Origin: Ampullaceana balthica
Lineage: Eukaryota > Mollusca > Gastropoda > Lymnaeidae
Reading direction: 5' to 3'
Length of the DNA: 64,000 nt
Assembly: GCA_944989445.1 (NCBI GenBank)
Contig: CALYLW010000016.1
Location: 130,476-194,475 of the forward strand
Positions 1-12,600 of the stretch are shown here, one piece after another. The position numbers were made by a program, and so were the translations under genes. Every line of letters starts with the position of its first letter. The stretch's first letter is position 1. Under the pieces are notes generated by a model. The model did not search any database. It saw only the letters and a list, made by a program, of their open reading frames with translations, and was not told the DNA's origin.

Positions 1-2301
1 TTTGCAAAACCTTTGACAGATTCGATGAAAATACTTATATAAAAACAATTAAGATTTTATAGTTATGCTTACAATATTTTGCGTATACAAAAACTTATAT
101 AACAAGGTGCAAATATTTTTTTCCTATTTTCTTTTTGTTGGTGCGCAATGGCTGTGCAATTCCAAAGCCATATTATTTGAAAATAAATAGGTTAACATAA
201 AATAATTAGTTTAAATGTACACAACATATCATTATACAATTAAAATTAGAAAATTGTTTTTAAAATGATAATTGAACAGCACGCTTGGCTGGCTTATTGA
301 TTGATAGCAACGGGTGTAGAATGAGCGTCTGTAAACAGATACGATAAGAATCAGATCGTAGTTAGGACGAACTAATGTAATTTAACTGCAATAGAAGGAG
401 GAGCGTCTGTATTGATATTTTTTAAATATCATTTTTAAAGGGGACGTTTGAAGCCTTCTTTTTTTTATTTTAAATTTTTTATTTTACTTATTTTTTTTTA
501 TATTTTAAAGTCTATTTTAGATCAGGAACACACCTGCAGGGATTTATAAATTAATTCCTGTTTTACTAATACATTGCAAGCGTTCCTTCTGAACTTCTAC
601 GCAAAAGAGTCCATGGTTGATGTCAAGTCTTGCATTTTTATTTTTAAGATTAAACATTTTGTAAGAGTGTTGGTTGTCCTGGCTTGTTCAGGCAACATAT
701 CCACGCCCAAATTCAAAACGGATGGACGTAACATTAGTATTAGTATGTAATTTTTCTTTCATTTGGAACAGGAATATTTTCTTCTAACCCATTGTCTATC
801 TGACTGAATGTTGCTTAATTATTATTATTGATATTAATATTAATATTAGTCATTGTGTTGTATTTCCAAGTTAGAATTTAATGGCCTTAATATTTATATT
901 AAATATGTATTAGTATTAATTATTAATATTAGCTTTTATAAATTAATAAATAATACAATATTTCATACATTTGACTTCTTATTCTTTGACTCTTTGTTAA
1001 TTTAAAAAACAATATAACCCACTAGTAACTAGACTAGTACTAGTAAATACATTTTTTATTTTAGGAAAAATAAGATTAAATCAGTTCTTAACTTATTAGG
1101 AAGTGTTTTTACTGAAGTGTCTGAAGGAAGTTAATTTTATTTTTGCTGAAAATGTTTAAGTAACAGTTTTCTTTTTAATGCTTTTATTTTTAATAGTAGT
1201 CTCATTGTTTCGGTTAATAACCGAATACTTTTTTATCAACAACTACAACAATCAAATAAACATTAAAACATTTAAAAAACAAATAATTTGTTAAGAAGTA
1301 CTTCATCAGCTATCAAAACATTCGTGAAAAGTGTCAGTCTTATCAATTTCATACAGAGAAAAGGCAATAAAAAGTAGAAAATAATTACAATTTTTAAAAA
1401 CAAACACATTTAATTCATTTATAATTTATACTACATTAATTTACATTTTGCAGTTAACAGCAGTACAGTTGTAGTCTAAATATTTGAATTTGATCTCTTG
1501 GGACCTCTGTTACTCTGTTGATCATTGAGGCATTGAAATTGGAAATCCACACAAACTGCCCTCCTAGCTACTATTAATACAATGACTAAATTATTAAATA
1601 CTATTTTGACAATCCATTAATTCTAATGACTAATGGCCTTAATATTTTTTTCAATATTAAAAACAACAATATAATTTGAGTATTTGAAAAATTCCACAAA
1701 TTATTAAATTTTGTTTTTATAAAATTTTAATTTAAAAGTAAAGCATATCTGAATAAATTTTTACTCCTATTAGTTAAAAAAAATAAATTTATTATCAATA
1801 TTTCTTAGGTGGTTTTAATACTTTTTACAATTATTCAAGCTTTTATTTTCATGAACTAATATATAAGCAACACTACAGGACCAGCCATCTCTTGCAAATG
1901 CTTTTCATTTAATAATAGGGATCTTATTTATTAAAATAAATGTTAGACCTTTCTAAAAACAATGGCAAAGTCCTCATTGAAGATCCATTTTATTTTGTAA
2001 ACAAAATGATAACCTCACTAGCAGCACATGGATTTCAAATATCAGCATTTTAGCAACAACATACACAAATTTTTTAAACTGATAAATAATATTTATTTAG
2101 TATATATTTTATCTTATCTTGTAGTTGCTTGAAGATTTTTTAATTTCATCTAGAAAATATAGTTCAAGACCAAAGATTCACTGACTGCAAAATTGTCAAG
2201 AAAAGTTTAAACAAAATCTGAAACTGCTGATTAAAATGACTCATCCAAAGTTGAAAAGTAGCAATCAATCCCATTAGGCTAGAAACCCAAGGACATAGAC
2301 C
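1..2301. other. AT-rich stretch, no gene seen
   Basis: I see no exon with convincing splice sites, no ORF with recognisable protein, and no clear transposon. The sequence is AT-rich with many A and T runs. Confidence 0.5.
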
Positions 2302-2477
2302 CAGGGCAGGCCTTAAGCCAGTGCAACCTATTCGGCTGCAGTTGGCCCCACACTTTTATAGGCTCTGCCTATCTTAATTTTCATTGATTATCCTTATCCC
2401 TACCCAGACTGGGCCCCGCATAATCTGTTTCGCATACTAAGCAACATAAATCCCCACAATTGTTACGGCAGGCCCTG
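2302..2477. mobile_element. Short hAT-type MITE
   Basis: The ends are imperfect inverted repeats beginning CAGGGC and ending GCCCTG, the terminal style of non-autonomous hAT elements. It is flanked by an 8-bp near-duplication, catagacc on the left and catatacc on the right. At 176 bp it has no coding capacity. The 8-bp duplication with one mismatch makes hAT more likely than other TIR groups. Confidence 0.6.
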
Positions 2478-4559
2478 CATATACCTTAATACCTCTCTCT
2501 CTTCATAAAAAATCATTAAAAATTTAGTCAAGAACCCAAACAAGTGGGGCTTAAGGCCCCAAGAGGTCTATTAACTCATCTTATAATAATGAACACAGTG
2601 GTCTTTTTAAAATGTTAGGTTTCATAAATTGTGCTCTGTTATAAAATTGTAATTGCTTATTTTTTTGTGACGCCTATAACTAAAAAACAGCAACTATAGA
2701 AAAAACAAAAATATTAAACAGTAAAGAAAAATATACATTTTATATGCTATACTTCATGAATACTTTGTGCACAAGATGTTTTGGAATATTTGTAAATGAA
2801 AATTAGTATTTGAAAATTTTAAATTATTTTGTTTACTTTTTTGTTGCATTCCTGATTAAAAAATTTTAGTTTTAAAATTTAAATACAATGTATTTCAAAA
2901 AAATATTTTAAGTTTATAAATTGTTGAATTATTTCTCAATGAATTCTATTCATTCTCTTTCATTAAGTAAAACTCTCTACATTTGAAACAATAAATTCTT
3001 TTAAAATTAAAGTTAATCTACATTTGCAAACAATTAAAAGGGAAAGTAGATTTTCTGCCCTATACACCCATAATAAGCCTACTTTCCTTGTCAAAGCTAA
3101 CACTTTATATGTTCTTTGTAAAAGCATCAAAAGGAAAACTAATTTTGGGCAGTAGTCCTGACACTTGCTTGGTTGGGTTTTGGGTGAAGTAAATGATAAT
3201 TTCTGAAAAATGTTAAAAATGTCATTGCTTTAATTTAGTGCTATACAATGCATTATTTAATATTATTAGCTTATTTTAAGCAATGTCAATTTTTTTCCCC
3301 CCAAATACATTTTTGTTAAAACATTTGATTTACCAAACCTATTATTTGAAGAAAAATCTGCATTAAAGGTGAAACAAAATAAAGTTTAGTGCTGTTGTGG
3401 CTAAGTATTACTTCTCAAGTTAATTGCTAATTTAAAAAAAAAGGAATGCCTGTACATTACATGAGAACATTTGGAATTCTTTGAGTAATAATTTACTCAA
3501 CCTATGACTTTAACTTGCTTTGTTTTTTGGGGGTATGGTCTGCAATTCACACCATGCTAAAATAACAAGATGAATTCTCCAATTATTCTTGGATGTACTT
3601 CTGTATGCATTAGATTATTATTATTTTATTTTTTTTATTTAAAATTTTTTTTTATTTAAGAAATAAATAAATCATCAAGTAATCCTGACATGTTTAATAA
3701 TATATATATACGTGACCTGATAGAAATGAATAGATTTAGGATTCTTTGGTTTCCTTTTTTTGTATTCCTTTTAACTTTGTGAGTTCGATTTTTGCAAAAA
3801 AGAAATAACAATTTTTATTTTCATTTTTGAACATTTAATATCAATCCTAAATGAGGGACTGCCAGTGTTAAAGTGTTGTAAAGTAAAGAGGGATCCTGCC
3901 GTCTAACATTAATAAATAGATTTTGATGTGGCCTTATATTTGAAGAAATTTCCTTAAACCAAACTAGAAATGAATAGATATTTTACAAATCTAAATTACT
4001 ATTAGTAATATTAACAAAGAAAATAAAATTCAAACTCTTAAATGTCAGCTCAACTTCATTATTGTTTTCCCATTAATTATTTGTGCTTTTAAATATTGCA
4101 GATGCATTTTGATTACGGTTTGGGTTCAAGATGAGTCTAAATATACAAGTGATGTAGGTGAAGTTTTAAATGGACATAAAGTGAAGAGTGCTGTGAGACT
4201 TGCATCAATTTACATAAATCAAAGACTGTTTCCTTTCCCATGACAGCAATACAACTGGTGATTAGAGATTATTTCTTTCTTTAATCATTTATTTAAAGAG
4301 TACAATTACAACATTGGTATTCAAGATATTAACTACTCTCAAGAATATCATCATTTAACATATATAAATTGCTTTTAGGAAAAGCGCTTTTATTATCCAC
4401 ACAAGGTGCAAATCATGATGCCTCAGTTTTTTATACCACCAATAATAATCAACAAAATAATAATAATTTTATTTGAAATTGATACAAAAATATAAATTGT
4501 AGAAGAGACCATTAATATTTCACAGTAAAAATTAATACATCATTAGAAATATTCATAGC
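2478..4559. other. AT-rich stretch upstream of the STPR gene
   Basis: No exon or transposon is recognised. The promoter and any 5' non-coding exon of the STPR gene at 4560 would lie here, but I can place neither. A short TA run is near 3704 to 3713. Confidence 0.4.
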
Positions 4560-5213
4560 ATGGCTGCTGGGAAGAAATCTAATATTGGTAGGAAAACATT
4601 AGCTGCCAAAGCAAATGCACGGAGACGTGCAGCAGAGACTCCAGAGCAGCGTCTTAACAGGTTGGAAAAGTGTAGAAGGCTAGCAGCAATAAAATTGCAA
4701 AATGAGACACCGGAACAAAGAGCAACTAGGCTTTTAAAATGCAGAAAAAATAATGCATTCAATCGGAAACGACTTAGAGTGATAGACTCGCAGGGTATTA
4801 ATAACAGGAGCAGGACTGTGAGCAGGAATAACAAATCTAAACAGGGTAACGTTAGTCAGATAGAACATGACAGCAGTGGAGTTACTTTCAGAGTTGATCA
4901 TAAACACCAGTATGGAAATAATGTTGCCCATAACTTGGGCCAGAGGTCAGATACACTTCCAAGGAATACTTCCTCCTACTGCCCTAAGTTGGATTTTGAT
5001 GTTTTGAAACAGTATGTAAAAAAATCAGTTGACAGAAGCAACCAGTCTTCAGCTGGTGAACTAGACAGCAATGGTGAATGTCTAGCGCACATAGAAATCG
5101 ATGTTGATGTTCCTCAACCGGCCGTTTATTTTTTGCCAGAGTGTTGTAACGCACCAAAGAGAAGCAATCTTCCATCACAGGATACACAGCATGGAAAGAA
5201 CAGACCTTGCTGA
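4560..5213 (+). CDS. STPR-repeat protein (217 aa)
   Basis: A 217-residue basic protein read from one continuous ORF. Two back-to-back 23-residue repeats start at about residues 26 and 49, each opening with ETPEQR and continuing with Arg/Leu-rich helix-forming sequence and a KCR triplet. This matches the STPR repeat (one-score-and-three amino-acid peptide repeat), known as a DNA-binding domain in silk-moth FMBP-1 and in many animal proteins. The remaining C-terminal 140 residues are polar, with a Cys-Pro-x-Leu-Asp motif near residue 142 that the neighbouring broken copy shares. The start ATG sits in a good context (catagcATGG) and a poly(A) signal follows. It may be a whole single-exon gene or the last exon of a longer one. 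A nuclear DNA-binding role is inferred from the repeat only. Confidence 0.72.
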   Translation: MAAGKKSNIGRKTLAAKANARRRAAETPEQRLNRLEKCRRLAAIKLQNETPEQRATRLLKCRKNNAFNRKRLRVIDSQGINNRSRTVSRNNKSKQGNVSQIEHDSSGVTFRVDHKHQYGNNVAHNLGQRSDTLPRNTSSYCPKLDFDVLKQYVKKSVDRSNQSSAGELDSNGECLAHIEIDVDVPQPAVYFLPECCNAPKRSNLPSQDTQHGKNRPC

Positions 5214-5593
5214 TCTGACTGAGTTATAGCCACAGTTCCATGATGTGTCTCCGGAGTAAAATCATCTGGGGTCCAAATGTACAGCCACCTTAGCCACCAT
5301 TTGACTAAGCATTCAGTGCCTTTTCACTCAGGGATGTATATATTTTTTTTAAATGAAATTCACTTGGGAAATTTAGAAATGTGATTTGCATGATTTCTCT
5401 ATATGAATTCTCTGTCATTAGTATCCACATTCCTAATTGTTTATGTAATTCAGTTGCCCTGGACCACACAAATAATTTTAAAATTTTTACAATGTTCTGT
5501 TTGTTCAAAAGCCACCAGACATCTTTCCAATTGTGTTATATTTATTTGTGCTATATAACCTGTAAATTTTCTTTTGACTTATATTGACACTGT

Positions 5594-5599
5594 AATAAA
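5594..5599 (+). promoter_or_regulatory. Poly(A) signal of the STPR gene
   Basis: AATAAA about 380 bp after the STPR stop codon, followed by T-rich sequence. Position and context fit a 3' UTR end; other AATAAA copies occur by chance in this AT-rich DNA. Confidence 0.5.
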
Positions 5600-7564
5600 G
5601 TATTTATTTTATGACCGCTCTATGTCTTTTAGCAGAGACAACTTTGAAAACAATCCCTTCAAAGCTTATGCCATATTACACACCATCTTCAGTTAATTCT
5701 TATCCTAGACATTTTAGACTTGGTTCCTTGTATACAGTTTTTTTTTAATCAAAAAGGAACTTGTAATGATACAATTATAGAAATCTTATATTTCTGGATG
5801 TACATCAGGTAGCTCCATTGTTAAATTTTATTCTTAAGTGGTTAAAAATGGAACATTAATATTTTGGGGTCTTCTACTTTGGGAGTGTTACCTATACTGC
5901 CTATAGTATTTTTTTTTAAATGCAAGAAACTTGTTTTATTTAATAATTTGCTCTTAAATTTGTGTTGTGCAATTTAATTTTTTTAATGAAAAAAGTTCAG
6001 TTTCCTTTTAGTAAAACTTTGAGAGTTAATAGTTCAACATGTTAAATGCTTTATTTATCAGAATTTTTGGATTTAGTGATGTTTGCATTATAGAATGAAT
6101 TCATATTAAAAGGTATTTATAATTAAAGGTTTTACCATTTATTTGTAACTCTTAACACTTTATTTTTGCATAAAACTATTCTAATTGTATAGGAACTATG
6201 TTAGTTTCGATCCTTAGCCTTCATTATGTAGTTTCTCCTGGTATTTTTCATTGTGATTATGTCATACTGACTTTTAGACACCTTTCAAAGTTTTAATTTT
6301 TACCTTTATTTATCTAATATTATAAGTTGGTATCCAAGGCTAACAAGTTCCATTCACTGGAATAATGGGACATAACCAAATAATGTATATACTTTGAAAA
6401 CTTACTAATTTTGTTTCCCCTGTTCTATTCATTGAAATTCCAATATAAAGGGTTAATTTACAGTTCAATTTAAAAAAAATGGGATCTTTATTAGCGTAAC
6501 TTAATTAATTAACTCTTCATGTTTTATAAGTTATTTTGAAGTACAATTAAAGATGAAAATTGTAACATCCTTTTTTTCCAGTATTATTAATTTTCTCAAA
6601 TCTGTCCAGTTTTTGCCTTTTCTTTTACGTGATTTTAAAACTTGTGACACAAGATTAAAGTTGTAGAAATAACATTTAAGCCCCGGTTTGTAATTTGTAA
6701 TTTGCAAACACCCTAATTTTTCTTACAAAATTATGTTCAGATTTCATGTGCTCACTTCATGTGGCACTCAGGGCTGTCACCCCTTTTAGCTCCATTGAGT
6801 CGCTTTATAAAACCCTGGATTTAATTTATGTACCCCCCCCCCTTTTTTATTCCTCGCAGTTTCAAGGACTTGTCATATACGTATAAGCCATTCCCCATTA
6901 ATGTGTGCGATTTAGTAACGCTGATAACGATAATCATTTCCCCGTGACTGATACAGTATGAAATATGTTGTCGTTAGAAGGGTTGAAATTGAAGGCTATT
7001 GTTTTCATTTTGAAGAACATACAATGGATTATGTGACTTTTACAAAAATAAAGGACTAACTGATAACTGTTTTGATTTTTAATTTAAGTCTAAGTAAAAA
7101 TATTGTTTTTTACAAATAAATATTTTTAATGTGACAAAAAAATAGCCACCTGGTATCTTTTACAACATTTCGTTAAATATCAGTCGCTAGTAAACACTAA
7201 AACAATATAACATTAGAAAAACTATCAGAGGTGATTAAAACACACGACTTTACATAAGTTGATAACACCAATGACGGGCCTATATTTTAAGTGGATCAAG
7301 TTACACTATTTATAAGTTAAATCTGCTCTAGGTAAATAATTCAATTACATGTATTGCCAAAATATAATTATTATCATTTGCAACCCTCGCATTGAATTTT
7401 CAAGTTGAAGATTTGTAATGGGGTGTGGTAAGCAGTGCTTTTCTTCTTTCTAGCAGAACGGTCTTGTTAGGGCGTTCCTCACCTTTTCTACACATACTGG
7501 TCTTACTGCGTGTTTAGGTTGTGTCAAAAATGTGTTCCGGTAACTTTTTTTAATAGAAAAAATA
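5600..7564. other. AT-rich intergenic stretch
   Basis: No exons recognised. Contains a C run near 6832 to 6842 and otherwise nothing I can name. Confidence 0.4.
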
Positions 7565-8003
7565 AAACAACCCCGTAAAAACAAAGTTTTTGACTATAAA
7601 TCCGTTATATATGAGGCATAACTAAAAGTATTGATTATGTTCAAACGTGACAAACATTTACAGACTGAAACCGAAATTATCTCCCCTGGTTTTAAAACTG
7701 GGGGAAGGGGGGAGGCGGTGTGGACATGGACGGGTGGCGTCAACGCGTTAACTCAACTCCTGGTGTAAACCACCTGGTTAAAACACGAGATGTGTTCACC
7801 GAAGGCTGGGGTAAAGTCAAGTGACCCGTAAAATGTAAACAATAGCGACCGCTACATATAGTTTATATAGATAAACTAAAAATGCATTAATTTAATAACT
7901 GTACGTTCGATCGATCTGAATTTTTGATACGATGATTTTTTAGGTGACACGGGTCCGTGTGCCGAATCTCAGCTCGATGGCATGACGGGAAGTGGGTCAT
8001 TTT
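7565..8003 (+). repeat. Dispersed repeat family R1, partial copy
   Basis: The left part (tgactataaatcc followed by ataactaaaag) and the right part (the gatcgatctgaa block and a cagctcg to aagtggg block) match copies at 19.8, 58.0 and 58.8 kb. This copy is diverged and lacks the usual right end (ataaaggattt). The remnant STPR coding sequence begins exactly where the right end should continue, so the element and the STPR paralogue are joined. Confidence 0.6.
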
Positions 8004-8006
8004 TTC

Positions 8007-8437
8007 CGCGGTGCTAAACGCGTAGCAAAGGCTCAGGCAGCAGAAACCGAAGAGCAGTATTTCAACAGACTGCAGAAATCAAGAATACGATCAGCTTTGA
8101 AAAGGAAAGGGGTAGAGAGTTTGGAAAGGAGAACAAATACTGGAACCTTGAAACTTGTGAACTAACTTTCCTCAAACATGTGTGAGTGTAATCCAAGTAA
8201 AGCAAGAACACTAAACAATGGTTCCATGATGGACACAAGTCAACTCGGGGTAACCCTACAAACGGTGCTGGCTGTTGCTCACTTTCTGTTTCAAACTTTG
8301 TACAGGAAAACAATACTTTGTCTGACTGCCCACGTTTAGACATTTTAAAAGACTTTGTTGAAAAATCCGCAGACATAGGGGATAAGTCAATAACTTGTGG
8401 TCTTCAACTAGACATAGACACAGACAACATTGTCTAA
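8007..8437 (+). pseudogene. Broken STPR-repeat paralogue
   Basis: One 23-residue STPR repeat is readable (ETEEQYFNRLQKSRIRSALK, then RKG), preceded by an Ala/Lys-rich lead as in the 4560 gene. The frame ends at a stop near 8163. In another frame, about 8210 to 8437, a polar region with the motif CPRLDILKDFVEKSAD appears, matching CPKLDFDVLKQYVKKSVD in the intact copy, and it ends in an acidic tail of alternating Asp. Homology thus runs end to end but is split by at least one frameshift, and no start codon is in frame. I call it a pseudogene; unrecognised introns are the alternative. Confidence 0.65.
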
Positions 8438-9458
8438 AAAAAATATAAAGAACTTGATTTGGATGAATGACATTGGCAGAGTATTTTAGTGCATTTTCTT
8501 TGATAAAGTCTGTAACCATTGATTGCTTGACTCAAGCCCCAGTGAAAATCAGATGAAACATTCAACTTCTTTTTTTCTTACAAGCCATCAATAATTTTTT
8601 ATTAGAATTAGACTCTAAAGTTGTGTGATCTCCCTGTGTGAAGTTATAAGATGAAGCATCAAATGACATGCAGCCCATGACATACAGATCATATTGTTCT
8701 GGATGATTCTCACAGAGATACGCTCAATGTTCAATGTATCATGTAACTTAAAAATAGACATATCTACTCATTAAAAATTTAATATTAACACTTTGGAATT
8801 TAATTACTATAGTAATAAAAGTACATTCATTTCATAAATTCTGAAAAGTCTCTTTTTGATATATGTAATAGATAGAGCATGGTTTATACTCTCATATCAA
8901 TCTTTTAAAGTTTCATATACATTGTTCAAGACTTAAAAGATATCTGATTGAGGAAAGAGATTTCTCTTATCCCATAAATATTTTAAGACACATCTATATT
9001 ATTTTTCAAAAAACCTACGAGTTCTCTGGTTTCTATTTATTTGTTGACGATTTTCCAATGCCGAGTGTTAATCATTGTTTGCTTTTATGAACTGGCATCT
9101 GACGGTTTAGCAGAGCCAGAACTACCTGACAGGGGAACAACAAGGTATTATAATTTGAACATGACAAACATAGATTATCTTGTACTTGCACTTTTTAAGT
9201 TCGGATTAAAAAGTTTTGTGAAATTCTGATCCGGAACATGTTTTTTTATTTTTATTTAAATTGTGTTTAAGTTTATTTTTTAATTTCTCTAAAACTCAGA
9301 TACAACAAAAAACATTCAAGCTTTCTTAACGCTACTTTTATTACCAGCATTTTTTAAATTACTTTTATAATGAATTGTTTATTTGATATTTTTACAGACT
9401 TGCAAATTGTGTAGTTCACAGATTATGAATAAATAAAGCGTCCTTTTGGATTGGGCTG
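8438..9458. other. Spacer between STPR pseudogene and gene A
   Basis: No exon recognised on either strand. It probably contains the 3' flank of gene A, which is transcribed leftward into it. Confidence 0.4.
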
Positions 9459-9464
9459 TTTATT
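9459..9464 (-). promoter_or_regulatory. Poly(A) signal of gene A
   Basis: AATAAA on the minus strand about 26 bp after the gene A stop codon, giving a very short 3' UTR if used. Confidence 0.55.
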
Positions 9465-9489
9465 CAGTGACGATATTGTCTAAAACCCA

Positions 9490-9626
9490 TCATTCTTCTT
9501 CACAGCTCGTGGTATACACAGCACGACTTCGCTGGTAAATGTGGACCAAAGCCACCACCATAAATGTCAAAATTAAAACTTGAAGGACGCCGTAAAGTGG
9601 AAAGACTAGAGATTGTGTGTCCAGTC
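9490..9626 (-). CDS. Gene A last exon: transmembrane segment and tail
   Basis: Acceptor tctacag, then 45 codons ending in TGA. A hydrophobic stretch (LYGVLQVLILTFMVVALVHI) forms the single membrane helix, followed by QRSR as a stop-transfer signal and a tail of about 14 residues ending CEEE. It takes the phase left by the EGF exon at 10577-10694. Confidence 0.85.
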
Positions 9627-12600
9627 CTGTAGAAAATAGAAATAAAGAAGTAAAAAATTGAAGATTGAATTAATTTCAAGCTGTAATAATTTTTTACTTT
9701 AATAATTAAAAGAAAATAATTAAAATACAGATTATGTGTTCAGTCACTTGAACATTTCCTTGAAACCTGATTTCGATAGAGAAGCCAGCCGGTAACGAAA
9801 GTTAAAAAACTATATAGGCATTAGCATAGTGAAGAAATGAAACCTGATGCTTCTTAATTAGACCTGATTATCAGTCATCTTTTGTTACTTGCTTGTTTAT
9901 ATATCCTTAATTTCAACATAAAAATAACTGCTTAAATATGTTTCACTGCCAAGTTGAAGTACATTGTACTTACTCTTTGATTAAAATTTCTGCTCTTGCT
10001 AGGACTACCAGCTATAAATCTTTCATATTTTCTTATTATCAAGTCATCCTCCCATATTATATAGACAGACGCTTGAATTTTAAAGTTCTTTAAGTTAAAT
10101 TTCCGTCAAACTCCCCCCCCCCAACTGTAGTAACTATGATACTTTCATGCAAAGTTGTTAAATATTAAAAGTGGCTGATTATATAGTTGGAAATTACTGC
10201 TGACATTTGAACAACTAAATTTACACTTATTTGAAAGGGAAACATTTGTTGCCCTGGCTCCTCCACCAGGCTGATATGACTTCTGATATTAATTTACCCA
10301 ATTTTAAAATATAAATTTCCAAAAATATGTATGCAATATTAAAATGAAATGCTACTTGACATTTAAAGAATTTTCACAACATGAAACGATTTCAGTAATT
10401 TTGAGTAATAAACTCAGACTGCAAAACTAAACACATTTCAAACCCAGTTAGTATTTAGTTGACTAGAAAGTGTGTACATCTAGTCTAAATCAATGGTAAA
10501 AAAAGTCCCATAAAATTATATATATATATATATGTAAGTAGTGCTCTAACTCTAGGCACTCAAACTCTACACTCACGGACAGAGCACTTATGGCCTGAGT
10601 ATCCAGCTCTGCAGCCACTGTTACAAGCCATGGTGTTCTGAGCACAGCTACCGTTACCACCGCAAGCATAACAGCCAGAAACGCAAGGAAATGTCTGTAA
10701 ACCAATTAAACAGGATATACACATTTTTATTAAATAAAAAAAGTCGTTTAAAAAAAATAAATAGAAAAAAATAATTGCACCTGTTTATTATTAAAGTTAA
10801 ATTAAAATTAGTAGGGCTGGTACTGATTAAAAAAAAATTGTTCAATTAATCAGGAACATTTTTTAATAGATTAATTTAGATTAATTAAATTGCATAACGC
10901 TTATATTTATATAGATCCCGTTAAGTCACGATTCATTATTTCGTGAAATCAGCTAAGTCGTGGTTGTTCCCTGCTCCCAAAGTTTTTGACGTAACACTGC
11001 AAATTCGTTCTGCTATGCAAGAAATAACGAAGAAAAACCTTTTTATGTTTACGTAAGCACGTCTATATGAATAATAATAATACTAGGAAAAAGATTGTTA
11101 GTAAGTAACACAAAATATAATTATTAATACATTGGAAAAAAAAACAATATTAATATTAGAACTAGAACATTTTTTTAAATTTTAATCGATCAAATTAAAT
11201 TAATTTTAATCGATTAAATTTTTTAACGAAAATCAATTAATTAATCGTTAATTTCCGAAGCCCTCAAAAAGATAGGCCTACACATTTGTATTGTTTTAAG
11301 CTATTATTGGCGGGCGGGAGTTCATTAACAGATTTCCATCAGACTAAGTCAAGTTGTTTATGGCAGACGATAGAGTCAGTGTGTAGCGTGGACATTTTTA
11401 ATAGATTAACTGTGATTAACACCATGAAACTGTAACTAACTGATAGGATGTTGTAGTTGTATCAATTGTTTGATGTTAAAGTAAGGTCACCACCCGGATT
11501 TTATACTTGTATGGCTTGAAAACTTATGTTTCTATAAATGGAACAACTCAAACACACAGAAAAATTGAAATTTAAACGATTTTAAAATAAAATATTATAA
11601 AACCAACTTAAATACAAACATAAAAGGCAATACATTTTCTTTTACAGCAAATTTTATGTTACGTAATTCTTTTATTCACCTACGTTTGCGACACGAAAAG
11701 GTCCGTATATCCCAATTTACATCCATGCGTACAAACGTGAGTGAACTGATCGCACGTGGAATGGAGACATGTCCTCATACACACTGAAACAATGAGTTAC
11801 AATGCCAATACACACTGAAACAATGAGTCAAAATGCCAATACATACTGAAACAATGAGTTACAATGCCAATACACACTGAAACAATGAGTTACAATGCCA
11901 ATACACACTGAAACAATGAGTTACAATGCCAATACACACTGAAACAATGAGTTACAATGCCAATACACACTGAAACAATGAGTCACAATGCCAATACACA
12001 CTGAAACAATGAGTCACAATGCCAATGGTAGTAGCCTACATTTCAGCGGATAAAAGTACGTGTTTTTCTCGTCGGGGCTTCTAAAGGCTGATTGGGGTGG
12101 GGGTGGGGGAGATGACACACGTTTCATTTTTACTTTCACACTCTTGTAGAATTTGCTGGGACCCTATATCTTTTGGTAATATTGTTATTTATCAGACGGG
12201 TATATCTAATATTTACTCACATTTGTCACATTTTAGACCAGCATTTCCCACAATGCAACCTTGTATGCAATGTCCAGTTAGTTTTTCGCAGTATCCGGAG
12301 CCACCACAGTATAAACACTCTTTGGAGTAATAGTGTTTCGACGAATGATAAATATCACAAAACTTGTTATTTTATAAAATAAATAAATTATTAAACTCAA
12401 TTAGACTTTTAAAAATATATTTGTTCATACAACCATATTCGGAAAATTCCATTTTATTTATGTATTTATTATTTTTTTTCAAAGTCATACTAACATTAAA
12501 AAAATTAATAAATTATGCCCACGATTTGTTTATTATTATAATTTTAAAAAAATTGTCAGGAACATATTTTTCTCCTCAATTGAAAGTGTTTGAAGCACTG

